The position numbers were made by a program, and so were the translations under genes. Below, in pieces: positions 1 to 15,100 of a stretch of 64,000 bases of DNA. The notes beneath the pieces were generated by a model that had not been told where the DNA came from, did no database searches, and saw only the letters and a list, made by a program, of their open reading frames with translations. Position 1 is the first letter of the stretch; every line of letters begins with the position of its first letter. Origin of the DNA: Chondrosia reniformis (Eukaryota > Porifera > Demospongiae > Chondrillida > Chondrillidae); the NCBI GenBank assembly GCA_947172415.1, contig OX359191.1:5642001-5706000 (forward strand), in the 5' to 3' direction.

Positions 1-132
1 CATCTTTAATATCCCAGTTGTAGTAATTAATTGTTCCCCATTCACCCTTCACATTAACTTCCACTCTACCCTCTGCTGAATGTGATCCATCAACAAGTCT
101 GATTGGGATAGGACTCTTTAAAGTGTAAGGAT
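1..132 (-). CDS. SRCR exon F' (5' part only)
   Basis: Only the first part of this exon lies in the window. It begins after ATATAG with DPYTLKSPIPIRLVDG and continues to WGTINYYNWDIKD, so it lacks the WGTVC cysteine as exon F does. The rest lies beyond the left edge. Confidence 0.8.
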
Positions 133-3100
133 CTATATATTACATGAAATTGTATTATAGGATACAAGCAATTTATTGATTGTTTTATACATTTACATAT
201 TATACACACACATATATGCATGAATATGTACATAATTATTATAAATTTGAAAATGATGTAATATTATAACAATGACATTCATAATGACTTGTATAGACAG
301 ACTTACCAAAACATTTAACGACAATATCCTGGTTGTACTGACACCTATGTCCATCATGTGGACACTCTGTTATATTTGTCTCCTGTCCATTGCACTGTAC
401 ATTATTCAACCAGCGTACTTTACTACTGCTTATTCCATAAAGTCTATAAAAGTCTAAAGATTGACTTTCCACAGCATACAGGTAGCCAAGCATCTTGCAG
501 ATCACATGTGCATCTCTTATATCCCATTCAGTAGGACAGACTGTTCCCCAAGTATTATTGTAATACACTTCTACTCTTCCTTCAGCAGGATCAGTACCAC
601 CTGACAGTCTTACCTTTACATCAAGGGGAACCTCTACAGATCAATAAAGGGATGAATATCTGTCTTACCTGTAACTTTATAACTCTAACAAGTATGCATA
701 TTTAATAGTATATGCATATGCATCAAATGTTATATTTACTGTACCTTTTCTGCAACATCCCATCTGTATGTATATCTGTCATTGGATGATCATATATACA
801 TAAAATAGACCACAAGACTACAAATCTGCTAAAAAGTCTACAAATCAATACAGGGTTAAATCTCCACTGCATGCGTAATGTAATACATATATCAACTTCT
901 TCGCTTTAAGTAGGAATGGGTGAAAAACTCTTCTGTATTTCGACACACTACCCTATTTCAGCTCTCACAGTTTACAAAAGTGTTATGATAGGGGTTTATT
1001 CTATACAACTGTGACAAACTAATAATTGAGATCGCTCCTTTAACTTTTCTCTCTTCTCAGCAGCCTCTGTTAATCTAGTCCATTGCATTGTTCCCAGTAG
1101 CCTCAAAAAGATTCATAAATTAATTTCATTACAGAAGCTGAATTAACCTTAGATCAGAACCCCCTAGAGAGGCGTCTAGACATCTCCAGAGTGCTTGGGA
1201 TATTCTCTCATCCAACACTAGGGTTGAATACTTACTGGCTAACACCAAGGACCTGTCAGGTTGATGGCCTCCTTTTCACTAGAGTCTGGAGCTTGGCTTA
1301 ATGCTTTGCCCACTTCTTCTCTTGGTCTCCATATTGACGATATTTGTGAGGGTGACAGCAGGCCTTCATCTCAGGGCTCCTCTTTGCATTCCTCACAGAT
1401 GTCAGCATTGCTCAGCCTGGGTAGATGAATTGGCAACTGATGGACTTATATAGCTGTAATTGGAGTGAGGGCCGCCATAAAAGCCATGGAGAGCTTAAGG
1501 AAGTTATCCATAGAGCTCTTACTTCAGCCATGCAGAGTCCCTTCTCACCTGGAACACTCCAACTTTTCCCTCTCAGATGGCAAACGTCCTGATGGTGCCT
1601 CCATAATCCCTTGGAGTGTGGAAAGGCCAGATCTGGGATGCTAACTAACTACATTCCAACAGCCACAAGGGAAACAGATGCTGTAGCTTCTCATGCTGAA
1701 GCTAGAAAGCTGCAAAAGTAATCTTCTTTCCAGGCCTCCCATATTTTTGTTCCCGTGGCAGAGACCTCTGGTGCTTGTGGCCCCCTTACCTTGGCCTTCC
1801 TATCAGGCTTCCGGGGGAAAAAAGGAGAGAAATCGTTTCTTCTGCAGAGAGTGTCAGTGGCCATTCAAAGAGGAAACTACGTTTCAGTGATGGGCACTCT
1901 CACTGGCGGCAATACACAGTAAAACTATTATTTCATTCATTTAATATGCTCATTTTTATTTTATTAAAACTTATATATTCATCATCTAATACTTTAAGAT
2001 AAATTGTTGTTTAAAATTACTTTATAGGATAAAATGCTATTTATAATTGAGATGGTTCATCTTTTAGTCTTTGGAACATCTAGAGACACAGTAGGAATTA
2101 GACAAATCAATTAAGAAGACCCCAAGGGTTGAAACATATGGTTCCTAAAGGTTAGTGAAGACGGACAGAGAGTCAGATGGCTTTGAAGAGTGCATTTCCT
2201 CTTCATTATCATCCGAATTCAAATTTGAAGGGTTCATGCCCTCTCCAATTTCTTCTGATTTTATACCGATTCGCTTTTCGTTAGTTTTGATTTAATCGCA
2301 CTGCATAACTTCAAATTCAAACAGGGAAGCTGCTGGAACTAAGAGACTCAGTGTGCAAACAAGTTGGACATAATAAAAGAGCATGCCCTAACTTATTAAA
2401 CTTATAAGTTGCACATACACATTTTCATAGAAACTGTTATGAATATATGTATTAGTTATGAATATCATTATATGATCATTATAGCTCATTTAAATATTCA
2501 TGAGACTTTTCACATTCCTATATTTTGAAAAGGAATGGAATTGAGAATTTATTTATGTATAAGAAGCCTTTCACAGGGATAAAGCGAATCATACAGGAAC
2601 TCATTTTTGGCAAAATATACCTGAAACCCCCTCTTTGCATGGACACACACATTACTAATTAAAGTCCATAAAACCATCCACAAACCTGAACACACAACAC
2701 CTGCATCTTGAGAGTGTCCTCTGCTACAGTAGCTTGGGAGACTCCTTGTTAGGTAGGAATACTGCAAACAGTCTATTAGATTGTCATCAGTTCCTGTACA
2801 TCTCACATTATGTAACCAAACTGGACCACTTCCTTCACCAAAGTATGCAGCATTGGTAGCATTCAAAGCTCCATAATAACCCAACATTTTGCATACAACA
2901 TGAGCATCAAACAGGTCCCATCCATAGTCACACACTGTTCCCCATGTACTGTTGATGAATACTTCTACTCTACCTTCAGAAGGTCTTCTACCTCCAGATA
3001 GTCTTGCAGTGCGAACTTGTGGAGATAGTAAACAATTAAATTAATCCTTTTGCTATGTATAATCACAACAAATGCACTTGCATTCTATATATTCTTTGCA

Positions 3101-6100
3101 TACTTTGCATAATACAAGCAGTTGTCTTGAATTAGATTTTTTATCAACATGCTTAATGTATGAACCAATAAATTAATCAGTATAATTTGAAAAACAATTA
3201 CAGAACTATATTATACATAGCTAGGAATGTACCAATTATATTATTTACTCACATAAATACACAATTTTCAGTTACCAATCATGCACATTAAACCAATGCA
3301 AAAGAATCATGAGGTATGGGATTTATGATATGATAACATGTGCTTACTTGAGCAAACTACTCCTGCATCTTGTGAATGTCCACCAGTGCAGTACTGACTC
3401 TGTCCCCATCCATAGCTAGAATAACAAGAAGCAATGTTAGACGCTCTTGTACTACAATGTACAGAGGTCAACCAAATGGGTCCACTTCCTTCTCCAAAAT
3501 AAGCTGATGTGGCATGAATAGCTCCAGGGTATCCCAACATGTTACAGACCACTTTGGCATCATTAATGTCCCATCTATGGTCACAAACTGTTCCCCATTC
3601 TCCTGCAAAATACACTTCTACTCTTCCTTCACCTGAATGTGACCCACCAGCAAGTCTCACAGTGACATTGTACTCTCCATTATATACTGGATCTGTGAAT
3701 ATGAACATTTAATTTAATTTTTCCCAGCTAAAATTTTACAACTGTATCCAGTTAACATCTCATAAGATTGTTAAAATTACAAGGAATTTATCAGGACAGA
3801 TATATATCTAGCTAGTCTATTTTGATTACTTGAAATATTGTAATGTGCGATACTCACTGTAGCAGACAACTCCAGCATCTCTATCATGTCTACAATTGCT
3901 CACACCAAGTCCACGATGTGAACAATGAGTTAGATTTCTCTCAGAACCATCACAAATCACATTATCAAACCAAACTGGACCAATTCCCTCTCCAAAATAT
4001 GCTGATGATCTAGCCCTTACAGCATAACTGTATCCAAGCATTCTACAGACTACATTAGCATCTCTGATGTCCCATCCTTCATCACACACTGTACCCCAAG
4101 TGTTGTTGTAGTAGACCTCCACTCTACCTTCAGCAGGATGACTTCCATCAGCAAGCCTTACAGATATGGACATAGGAAATGCTGTGTACAGAAACATATA
4201 GTGACTAAGGAACATCAAAGCTTACTACATAGGTTGTACTCTATACAGAATTAATACAAAGACTTAATTAATAAATTTATGTACCTGAACATACAATTGC
4301 TGCAGTATAAGTTGTTGAAGAGTAGTAATTGCGAAAGGTGCAATTATAGATACTGGTTTCTGTTCCAACACATCCAAAGGAATATGCAACACTATACCAG
4401 GAACCAGATCCATATATTCCACTACCTGTTCTGGTATATATAGCATAAGGATATCCCAGCATTCTACAGACAACTTGAGCAACATTGAGATCCCAACCGG
4501 ATGAGTGTATTGCACCATACAGGCCAGTGTTGGGATTGTACATTTCCACTCTCCCCTCAGCTGGATGTTGGCCATCAACTAGTCTGATATCCTGTGTCTG
4601 TGGGTATTCTGAGTGTATAGAATGGATATAAGTATATAATTCTAGTCAGACTGCATATTTATCAGATTGAGAAGGGATGGCTAAAATAATTAGGCAGCCC
4701 TTTTCAGCGCATAATCTTTTTTCATAATCATCAATTAACAACGATGTGTTTTTCAGCTACATTTGTAGTTTATATGCATTTTCCTACATGTTAAAATATG
4801 TTTTGATGCTCTACATACAATGTTCACAAGGTACAGTTGAACGTGCTTAAGATGAACTCGCTTAAGATGAAATTTCGCTTAAAATGAAAATATTTCTCAG
4901 TCCTGGTTATGGTATACCTACCTATAGTTAGTGGTTAGTGTGAAAATATATTTTGTACATTTTCGGATAAGGTGAATTTTATCGAAGAATCTATAATGAC
5001 TACAAGCAAGAAAGTGCTTTCTCTTCAAGATAAGAAAGAAATTATTAAAGCTTTGGATGAGGGCGCTGGTCAATCAGGAATAAAGACAGCAATGGCAAAA
5101 ACGTTTGGGTTGGAAACAGCTATCATTAAGAATCGTACAAGGATTACTGGCACCTACGAGCAGTCTATCCTTGAGCCTTCTAGAAAACGATTTAGAACAG
5201 CGACATAGAGGAAGAACTCTTGATCTGGCTAGTAGGAAACATTAATAACTATGTACACTTTATACTTTACTATTTACAGGTATTAAAGTTATGATTTTTG
5301 TTAAGATGAAATTTCTGTTAAGACGAAATTTTTCAGTGGTCCTTGCCATTTTATCTGAACAGGGTTCAACTGTAGTTAATTAAACATAAATTAAGAGACC
5401 AAATTATAAAATTATAATTGTATCAAGCAGAAAAATCTACAGATATAAAATATATCAATTCTGAATGTGAAAAAGCTAAATTTCACTATATATTGTATTG
5501 TAACTATATCTTTGGATGGAACATTATTCGACTTGTTGAGCATTATAGACACAGTTTTTGGTATGTCTTTCAGAAGAACATTTCGACCCCATAATATAGC
5601 AACTGATCATGATGAATTAGCTCTCCAGTTGTCTTTTTGTATCTCAGTGTTCGCAGTGTATGTATATATGAGAGAAACAGGAAGGACCCTAAAGGTGAGA
5701 ATGACCAAAACACAAACTAGCAGTCTGAATAGGTGAAGTGAACAATGGTCTTGCTGCTTGTTCACTCTCTCCATACAGGCGATGTTATTGCTTGGGATCA
5801 GGCCATGATTGATGACAGAGAAGTAAATTGGCACAGGAGAAGGATCAAGGATCCAGCTATGTCAAGTAAGGATGAACCTAGACCAAGGAATCACCTTAAA
5901 ACAATCCTGGAAATGTTTTTACACTTCCTATACTGTTCCCTTACTGTTGAGAATCATGTAAAAGGAAATTTATACGAGACAAGGTGTCTATAAAACACAA
6001 AGGCAGTTGCTGAAAACGACCCTCGGGGTTAAATATTCAACCTAAAGATATACCAAAAACGGTATCTTTAGACATTCAACAAGCTGAAAAATGTGCCATC

Positions 6101-9100
6101 CAAAAGATGCATGTATTATACTTCTAATTAAAAATTGTAGATTTGCTGTGGTATTTTTAAAGGTATATCTCAGATAAAGAAATGTGTTTATAGCTTTCAA
6201 TGCCAAGCAATTTTGAATATATTTAAATAATTGACACTTGCAATTGTATACAGAATTAAAACTGGCCATCAGCTTTTAATGAATTATACATATATACATG
6301 ATAACTAGCCTATATATAAAAAGTGCAAAGAGAGCTCACCTGTACACACAACTCCGACATCTCTATTATGACCACAATTCTGCAAACCCCATCCACTGTG
6401 ACTGCATTCTGAGATATCTGACTCATTTCCTGAGCACTGTAAGTTAGATAACCAAACAGGTCCAGCTCCTTCTCCAAAGAAAGCAGTAGATTTTGCATCA
6501 ATAGCATGATGGAATCCAAGCATTCTACAGACAACATGAGCATCTCTGATGTCCCATTCTTCATCACACACTGTACCCCAAGTGTTGTTGTAGTACACAA
6601 CCAGTCTTCCACCCACATTTGTGGAATTAACTAACTTTATTGATACTTTTCCAGAAATCTTTCCTACATGAATATACATGTAATGCTGTGACTAAATTAA
6701 GCTTCCCATAAATGGAATTATCCCAAAAAAAGTAGTTCAATATGCACAAAAGGCCATGAAATGGTGAAGACTGAATACTTTGTAACAAAACCACCAAGCT
6801 CTTGTGTGCAAGTTACAAGATGATCTATAATCCAGAAGCCATGTATATGAGTGATTAAGTATATTAAAATGATAGTCTTAGCCCACTCTAAAAGGTACAT
6901 TATTGGTTGTGGTTGTTAACTAAGAATAGTGTCATAAAATAACACATTACAACTACAGCCTATTAGGTATGAAAATGTAATTGGGGCAAGCCTGACTAAG
7001 ATAATCTATGAAATGATAAGGGGTACTTGTTGAAATCATTATGATAGGAAATTATTCGAGCAGTCAGCAACACTTCTTAAAACAAAGATTAAGACATTTC
7101 GACTCGTGGGTCTTCATCAGTTAGAATGGTGAGGAGGTTACAAAGCCAGTTTAAATAGAACAGGTGTGACGTGTGTTGAAAATGATGTATAGTGACACAT
7201 GGCAGTGAATGAGGCTAAAATATAATAAGATTCAGTAGAGTTTGTGTGTTTGTTTGTTTGTTACTGCATTACTCCGTCGTTTCTGGACGAAATGCAGTCT
7301 AACTCTCACGGATTATGGAGTATCACTTGGGAAGTGACCTGATGTATTTCATTTATGAAAATTCAGTGCTGCAGAGAAGAGCGTCCAGTCTCAAATTTAT
7401 GTACGGGAGGGACGCCACTTTTTATCGTTGTTTGTAACCATGTAACTCACCGTCTAGCTGCCGTTTCAACGCAGCAAGCGCCGTCGTGGAAGCGCCAGAG
7501 GTAGGCTTCTATGCTAGTAGAGTATAGTATGGTGAACTATAGAATGTCATTGCATATAGGATCCAGAATTAATCCCTGATTCAAGTTCAGGCATTTTGTG
7601 GATTGGGTGTGGATTGCCGCCTTAATCTTACTTCTCAATCTGGGTTGTTCACCTTCAATCACGGTGGCCTTGTCCCAGGATATGTCAGACATTGTGCTTT
7701 GTACACGGGTGGCTAAGGAGTTGTTCATATCTGCCCTCTGTATTGCTTTCTTATGTTCTGCCATTCTTTGTGGTTATATCTTGCATGTTTCCCCTATGTA
7801 TATAGATTTCTCCACATTGGTAAGGAATTTGATAGATAACACCTGTTCTCTTTTCTTGGCATTTTGGTGTCTTTAGTTTGGTTAGTATAGATTGGAGTGT
7901 GTTTATAGACTTATGTATCAGTTTATTGTTGAGGGAGTGACATATTCATTGTAAGGTTTCACTAAGACCTTTGACATAGGGTAAACATAAAATCCATTGG
8001 TTCTCATTCCATTTCAACACACATCACACCTGTTCCATTTAAGCTGGCTTTGTAACCTCCTCACCATTCTAACTGATGAAACGTCCTAATCTTCGTTTTA
8101 AAGAAGTGTTGCTGATTGCTCAAATAATTTCCTATTATAACGTAATCTAATATAATATAAATAATATAATAAATAATTTATATGGCTCCAAGAAAGACCT
8201 ATAGCAACAGAATGGGCATAGTATCAAAGTTTAGGGTATAAAACTCATTTTAAATTAAGGGATTTTTTATAAAATGCCATTAGACTATAGAAAACCTATA
8301 GGACATTTATATTGAAATAATATGTTAAATTAATAATAATTTTCAGTTGGTCAGATCAGTGGGAATCCAACATATATTATCGTACATGTGTATGAAAAGC
8401 ATGTGGTGAAATTTTGCTTAATTACAATTGCAAAGTAAACGAGGTATAATGAAGAATTGAAAGTTACGATTGCATAATCAGGTGATGTAATTTGTAATGC
8501 GTCACCAACACCAGTATGTCTCTGCATTCATTTTTTACAAATCATGTGACGTCGCAAAAGAAGATCATCCTTTTGTGAATAGCTATTACAAGTCGATGCT
8601 CTCGTACAAGAAGCAGCTAGCAAATGAGCAAGTGGTAGTGAAGGTTAGATAAAGCGTATTTGTATACGTACCCGTTAAATTTTCCTAAATTGATGCAAAA
8701 GAAATATGCTTATAGGTGACTATATATATTATTAAAATTACAATCAATTACAATCAAGTAATACACATTACAAGTTACAAATTTAGTGCATTGTATATAT
8801 CTATCGTACGTCTTACCGTATATTTCCATTTCCCAAAACCAAAATGGCCGCCACTCGCGAAAAGCTTGAATATTTGTTGTGGAAAGCTTCAAACGATTGG
8901 TTAAGCGCACGAAATAAAGAGTACTTACCAACCTTACCCATACCCAACGTTTTCTGGAGCACCATCGTAAAGATCAGCACCTATTCTCTTAATTTTCCCT
9001 CCTACCCCAGTCTTCTTTCCATCAGTATATACCTTTCCACACCATACCTTTCCCTATTCTCCACCCTCTATAACGTAAAGCGACAATTGTATGCGTGAGT

Positions 9101-12100
9101 TTTATTTATGTGAATTGTATGAGTCAATTCCTGGGTGCATAAATTTCTATTCGCACTATAATATGTGATCATATTTGTGGCTGATTTTCACACGTATGTA
9201 CGTTAGCACAGTGAATTATGGCTTTGTTTTGTTACTTCCAACCTGCGAATTCTTTGCCAATAGCCAAAACAGCTCAGAGATGTTGTGACACAGTCAGCAA
9301 ATACAACCATTCTACGTGAGGTACAACACAGACAACAAAGCAGCTGAGAAAGCAGCTGAGAAAGCATAAGGCTTACACGGTGTTTACTGCCGTAGGGAGA
9401 TACACTTCTGAGAATGGAAATGTAGCAGCAGTCTGTAATTTTATAGAAGCTGGGCTCAAATAGAGACCGGGTCAAAACTCCCTGGAAAGAAATAGAGGCC
9501 CAGGCCTCTATTCAAACATATACGGTATGTAACTTAAGTTGAAAAATTGGTGGTACTGCTATCCCCCCGCTATCAAATTACTTAGTCGCTTTGCTGGGCC
9601 TATTTACAGTCGCAATCTTAACGATTATGGACCTTTAATATCCTAAACTAGATATTAAAGAACGGTAGAAAAACTTACTTAAGCTCTCGATTATATCATC
9701 TATTCTGCTACTTTATATCGAATTTTCGCCAAGAAAACTTTCAAAACAAGAAAAAGGGGCAACACAGGTTAAATAAAAACATTCAAAAATGAAGTTAAAA
9801 GTAGGGATGGCACTATAACAACAAGACAGTGATCATATGGTAAGGCTAACATTGCAGAAGTGGCATATTGAACTTAACTATACACATCACTTCTATGTTT
9901 GGGTGCATCGATCCTTACTTTTACTATATCCTTGATGTGTCCAAACATAGAAGTGATGTGTATATAAGTTTCAGTATGCCACTTCTGCAATGTTAGCCTT
10001 ACTATATGATCACTGTCTTGTTTTGTTACTTTTTTCTAGATGTGCCAATCACTGTTATAGTGCCATCCCTATACTTTTAACTTCATTTTTGAATGTTTAT
10101 ATTTAATTTGCCAGTATAGTTTATAAAATATATAGATTATGCAACTCTATGTAATGAGGACACCTACCCAATCATGACTATATACAGTGCAAGTTACAAT
10201 ATACTAAGGTAATCTAATATAATATAATATAAATAAATAATTAAATAATTCATATGGCTCCAAGAAAGGACCTAGAAACAAAATGGTTATATTATCATAA
10301 AGTTTAGGGTATAAAACTCATTTTAAATTAAGGGATTTTTGATTTAGGCCTCCGTTTCTTAGAAAACGGAGGACAAAGTTTGCATATAAAAGGCCATAGG
10401 ACTATAGAAAACCTATGGGAAATTTATATGCAAACCATGTGTTATATTGATAAAAAGTTTCAGTTTGTCCGATAACTGTGAAATCAACATATATCATGGT
10501 ACATGTGTATAAGAAACGTCTGGCGAAGTTTTGCTTAATTAAATGAGCAAAATAATCAAGATATAATGAAGAATTCAAAGTTACGATTGCGCAAGCTGGT
10601 GATGTATTGTGATGTTATTCGAATGCGTCACCAACACCTTCGTATGTCGCTCCGTACACACATTTTGTGAATCTTGTGACGTTGCGAAAACGTCACCGCC
10701 TCGTTGCTAAAGAAGATCATCCTTTCGAGAACGGCTATGACAAGTCGACGCTCTCCTACGAGAAGGAGCTACCGAATAAGCGAGTTGTAGCGAAGGTTAG
10801 ATAAAGCGTATTTGTATACGTTCATGTTAAGTTTAAGCCAGAATTGTTGCTATATATTGATGTAAAAGAAATTCGTACTTTGGTAATTTAAGCTCTGTCT
10901 TAGTCGACGCTCTCCTACGAGAAGGAGCTACCGAATAAGCGAGTTGTAGCGAAGGTGAGATAAAGCGTATTTGTATACGTTCCCGTTAATTTTGAGGCAG
11001 AATTGTCCCTATACTGATGCAAAAGAAATTCGTTTAGTCGACCGTATTAAAACTTTGGTAATTAAAGCTCTGTCTTCTATTTTATGTTTTTATTCATTTT
11101 TTACTTGCAATTGTCCATGTGTAGGAATAAGGAGTGTTATATATTATGCTTGTTTAAATACAATCAAGTACTACAGTGCAAGTTACAAATTTATACACGG
11201 ATGCAAGTGACTCCCAAGATAATCACACTGAGGTATATAATACGGATGCAAATGACTCCCAAAATAATCACAATCAGGTATATTAAACGCTACAAGACTT
11301 TAGCCACACTGAAATTCTCAACTGCTGCATACAGAGTAGTAGTCTCTACAGATCATATAAGGTTAAATACATGGCCTTCCAATTACCTTTTCACACCTAA
11401 GTATAGACTGAAGATGATGCATCTGGATGCCATTATCAGCAAGAGTTCCAGTCTCATGCAGGGTGTCTCAGCCAATAATCACCGCAGATTTGACTTGCCT
11501 TGAGTGTCAGCTAGGAGTACCATTGGTTGCTTGCATGCATTCACATAAACAACAGGGTTAGAGACGATTTGGTAACTTGCACACAAGGGACATTGTTCAT
11601 GAAATAAATTAAAGGCCCCAGCCTTTATGTCCCTGTGTGCAAGTTATCAAATCGTCTCTAACCCTGTTGTTTATGTGAATGCATGCAAGCAACCAATGGT
11701 ACTCCTAGCTGACACTCAAGGCAAGTCAAATCTGCGGTGATTATTGGCTGAGATCCCCTGCATGAGACTGGAACTTTTGCTGATAATGGCATCCAGATGC
11801 ATCATCTTCAGTCTATACTTAGGTGTGAAAAGGTAATTGGAAGGCCATGTATTTAACCTTATATGATCTGTAGAGACTACTACTCTGTATGCAGCAGTTG
11901 AGAATTTCAGTGTGGCTAAAGTCTTGTAGCGTTTAATATACCTGATTGTGATTATTTTGGGAGTCATTTGCATCCGTATTATATTATATACCTCAGTCTT
12001 GGGAGTCACTTGCATCCGTGTATAAATTTGTAACTTGCACTGTGTAGTACTATATACATATATATATTTGTATGTAAGATGGTTTATGAATTAGAGGGAA

Positions 12101-15100
12101 CTTGATTACTGTAAATTTTATTAGTTGTATCAATGATTATAGTTTTTATACATGACAACAAAGTTTAACATACATTATAGTTTTTTATTTAACTATGTAA
12201 TACGTATATAGCACTGATAGTGGTTATACATTTGCAATTGGTAGATCATATGATATCGTACATATAATGACTCACCTAAACAAAAAACACCAGCAGCTCT
12301 TCTGGGGTTACAAGTACTTGAATGTACTCCCCATCCAGAGTGGTAACATTCACCAATACTGCTCTCTCTACCAGTACACCCAACACTGTCCAACCAAATA
12401 GGACCACTTCCTTCTCCATAGTAAGAGGAAGGTCTAGCTGAGAGTGCATAACTGTATCCAAGCATTCTGCACACAACATTAGCATCATTAATATCCCAAC
12501 TGCTGTCACAGATGGTTCCCCAAGTATTGTTAAAGTATATTTCCACTCTTCCTTCATTATGGTCAGAACCACCAGATAGTCTGACTTTCAGGCTGTTGGC
12601 TGTCACAAAAATTAACAAGGAAAACATGAACAATGCATTAAAACATCATATAAACCAACATATATATATACAGTGGAGCACGGATATAATGAACTTCAAA
12701 TTGCAGTAAATTTATTTCCTTATAACCGAATTTCGTTATAAAAAGAGATACGTTTTCAGGCAAGCATCGTATCCATACAAAGTCGATTGTTCGTTTTTTT
12801 GTAGTACATTGACATCAACAAAAATTATAAACGATCGCGTGATTTTGTATACGTATATACGATTTCGAAGTTATAGAAGGTCATGCAGTACTGTAACTAA
12901 AGAAGTTCGTTAGTGTAGTTTGTACTTTGCAATTTTCAAGCTCTTTCGCATCTTGCTTGATTTCCTTCTCTATGGCTACAAGATGTGGTAAGCTGGTAGC
13001 TCTTTCTGAAAAGGAAAAATTCGTACCCGCTATGCGTATACACTTCATTCACAACAACTTAACACGTCCAGGATCAAAACACCAGACCAGGAAAAGCTTC
13101 GTTATAAACGATTTTTTCCGAGATTCACCTATAAAATTTCGTTATAAACCAAAGGTTTTATGTTGTTTAAAACCGCTTTTTCAAAACGTTTCGTTACAAC
13201 CGAAATTTCGTTAAATCCGTGTTCGTTATATACAGTCCAAACCAATTATATGCTATATATATAGTCTAATATACGTATATATATATATATTACAATCAAG
13301 TACTACTCAGTACAAGTTACAAATTTAAGAGGTCCAAGTGACCCATAGGTAAATCAGTATTTTAAACAGTACAAGACTTTAGTCACACAGTTGCAGGCTT
13401 TGAAATTCTCAACTACTGCATAGAGACAATTAGTTGATAGAGATCATCCAATTGCAAGGTAGAACACATGGCCTACCAATTACCTTTTCACACCTTTAGT
13501 ATAGACTGATGATGATGTATCTGCATGCCATATATATCAACAAAGGTTTCAGTCTTAAAGGGCACTCAGCTATAACAAACGTATATAAAGGCCTTGGCCA
13601 TTTATGTCCTTGTGAACAAGTTACAAAATGGTCTCTAACCCTGTTGATTATGCGAATGCATGCAACCAACCGTTGCTATTCTTAGCTCCCTCACAAGGCA
13701 AATCAAATCTGCTGTGGTTATTAGCTGAGACCCCTTTAAGACTGGAACCTTTGCTGATATATGGCATGCAGGGAAAATTTGGTGGGCAATATATTTGGCA
13801 AAATGCCCGATTTTAGCATTTGGCAAATTTTAAATTTAATGGATTGCCCTGTATGTACTGTTACATTCAAAATCGATAGCTGCATTTGCAAATTTGGTGA
13901 AGAATTAAATTTGGTGAGCAAACTACTCGCCAAATCACCAAATTTAAGTCCTCGCCAAATTTTCCCGTTATACGGTATATAGTCACTTGGACCTCTTAAA
14001 TTTGTAACTTGTACTGTGTAGTACTTCATTGTAATTTTAAAATTTTATATATATTTGTCAGTAACTTTCACTGTGTGGAAATTTAAGTAACTTAACCATA
14101 CACTTCTGTGTTTGAAGTGATAGGGTTTATTTGTCACGATCATGATGATATATGAAGTTAATTGAGCAACAGCAACATTAAATCTTTGGAATAGAACGTT
14201 TCAACCCGTAGGTCTTCATCAGTAATATGAAAAAAGTGAGGAAAGGTTGGTATTTAAATAGAAGTTGGTTGGCAGGTGTGAAAAACGATGTAATGGAAAA
14301 AGTGCGCCGAGTATTTAATGAGGATAAAAATGAATTTCAAGTGTCAATTAAATAAAGTCATTCCATATAGGATCCAAATAGATTCCTTGGTCCATATTGA
14401 AACAGGGGGTGGTCTTAATCTTGATTGCCTCTTTTATCTTTCTTCTCATCTTATTATCTTCTTTCAGCATTATTTTGGCATTTTCCCATGAGATGTTGTG
14501 TCCAGTGTCTCTCACATGTACAGCAACTGAGTTATTCTTGTCCATTCTTCTTATACCCCTTTGGTGTTCCTTCAGCCTTTCATTTAAGGTCTTTGAGGTT
14601 TTCCCAATGTAGTTGTCCCCACACTCACAGGGGATCTGGTAAATGATTCCAGTCACCTGGTCCTTGGGGGTTGGTGGCTTATAACCCTGGTCAGTAGGGA
14701 ACGCAAAGTGGTGGGAGCATACTATCCTGACTTTGAGGGGGTCTGCAGGTCCTATGGAGAGTTTCACTGATGCCTTTTATGTAAGGTAGGCACAGTATCC
14801 TCTCTTGTTCATCCGTTTCCTCCTCTGGTTGTCTGTTGCCTTTTTCCTTTTGTGTAAAGTCCTCTTCACAAGTCCTCTGGGACCCTCCTCTTAATTAATA
14901 CTTGTAATTCATTTTTATCCTCATTAAATATTCGGCGCACTTTTTCCATTTTTGGCAGATGTAGTAGTGAACACTGCCATTCCTACTTCTAACATCATTT
15001 TAGTAAATGTTTTTTTATTTACTTGTTTTCCCCTTTTTTCTTCTTAATATTACTTGTTTTAAATTGATTTGAAAGTTTTCTTGGCGAAAATCTCGAAATA

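Noticed and set aside
11084-12015. Two near-identical frames on opposite strands that look like duplicated genes
   Set aside because: They are the two arms of one palindromic element read in opposite directions.
12193-12633. A hydrophobic start (MFMFSLLIF) before SRCR exon I suggesting a second signal peptide and gene
   Set aside because: It lies before a GTGACAG acceptor and is explained by a T-rich intron end. The real signal exon is at 28918-28993.
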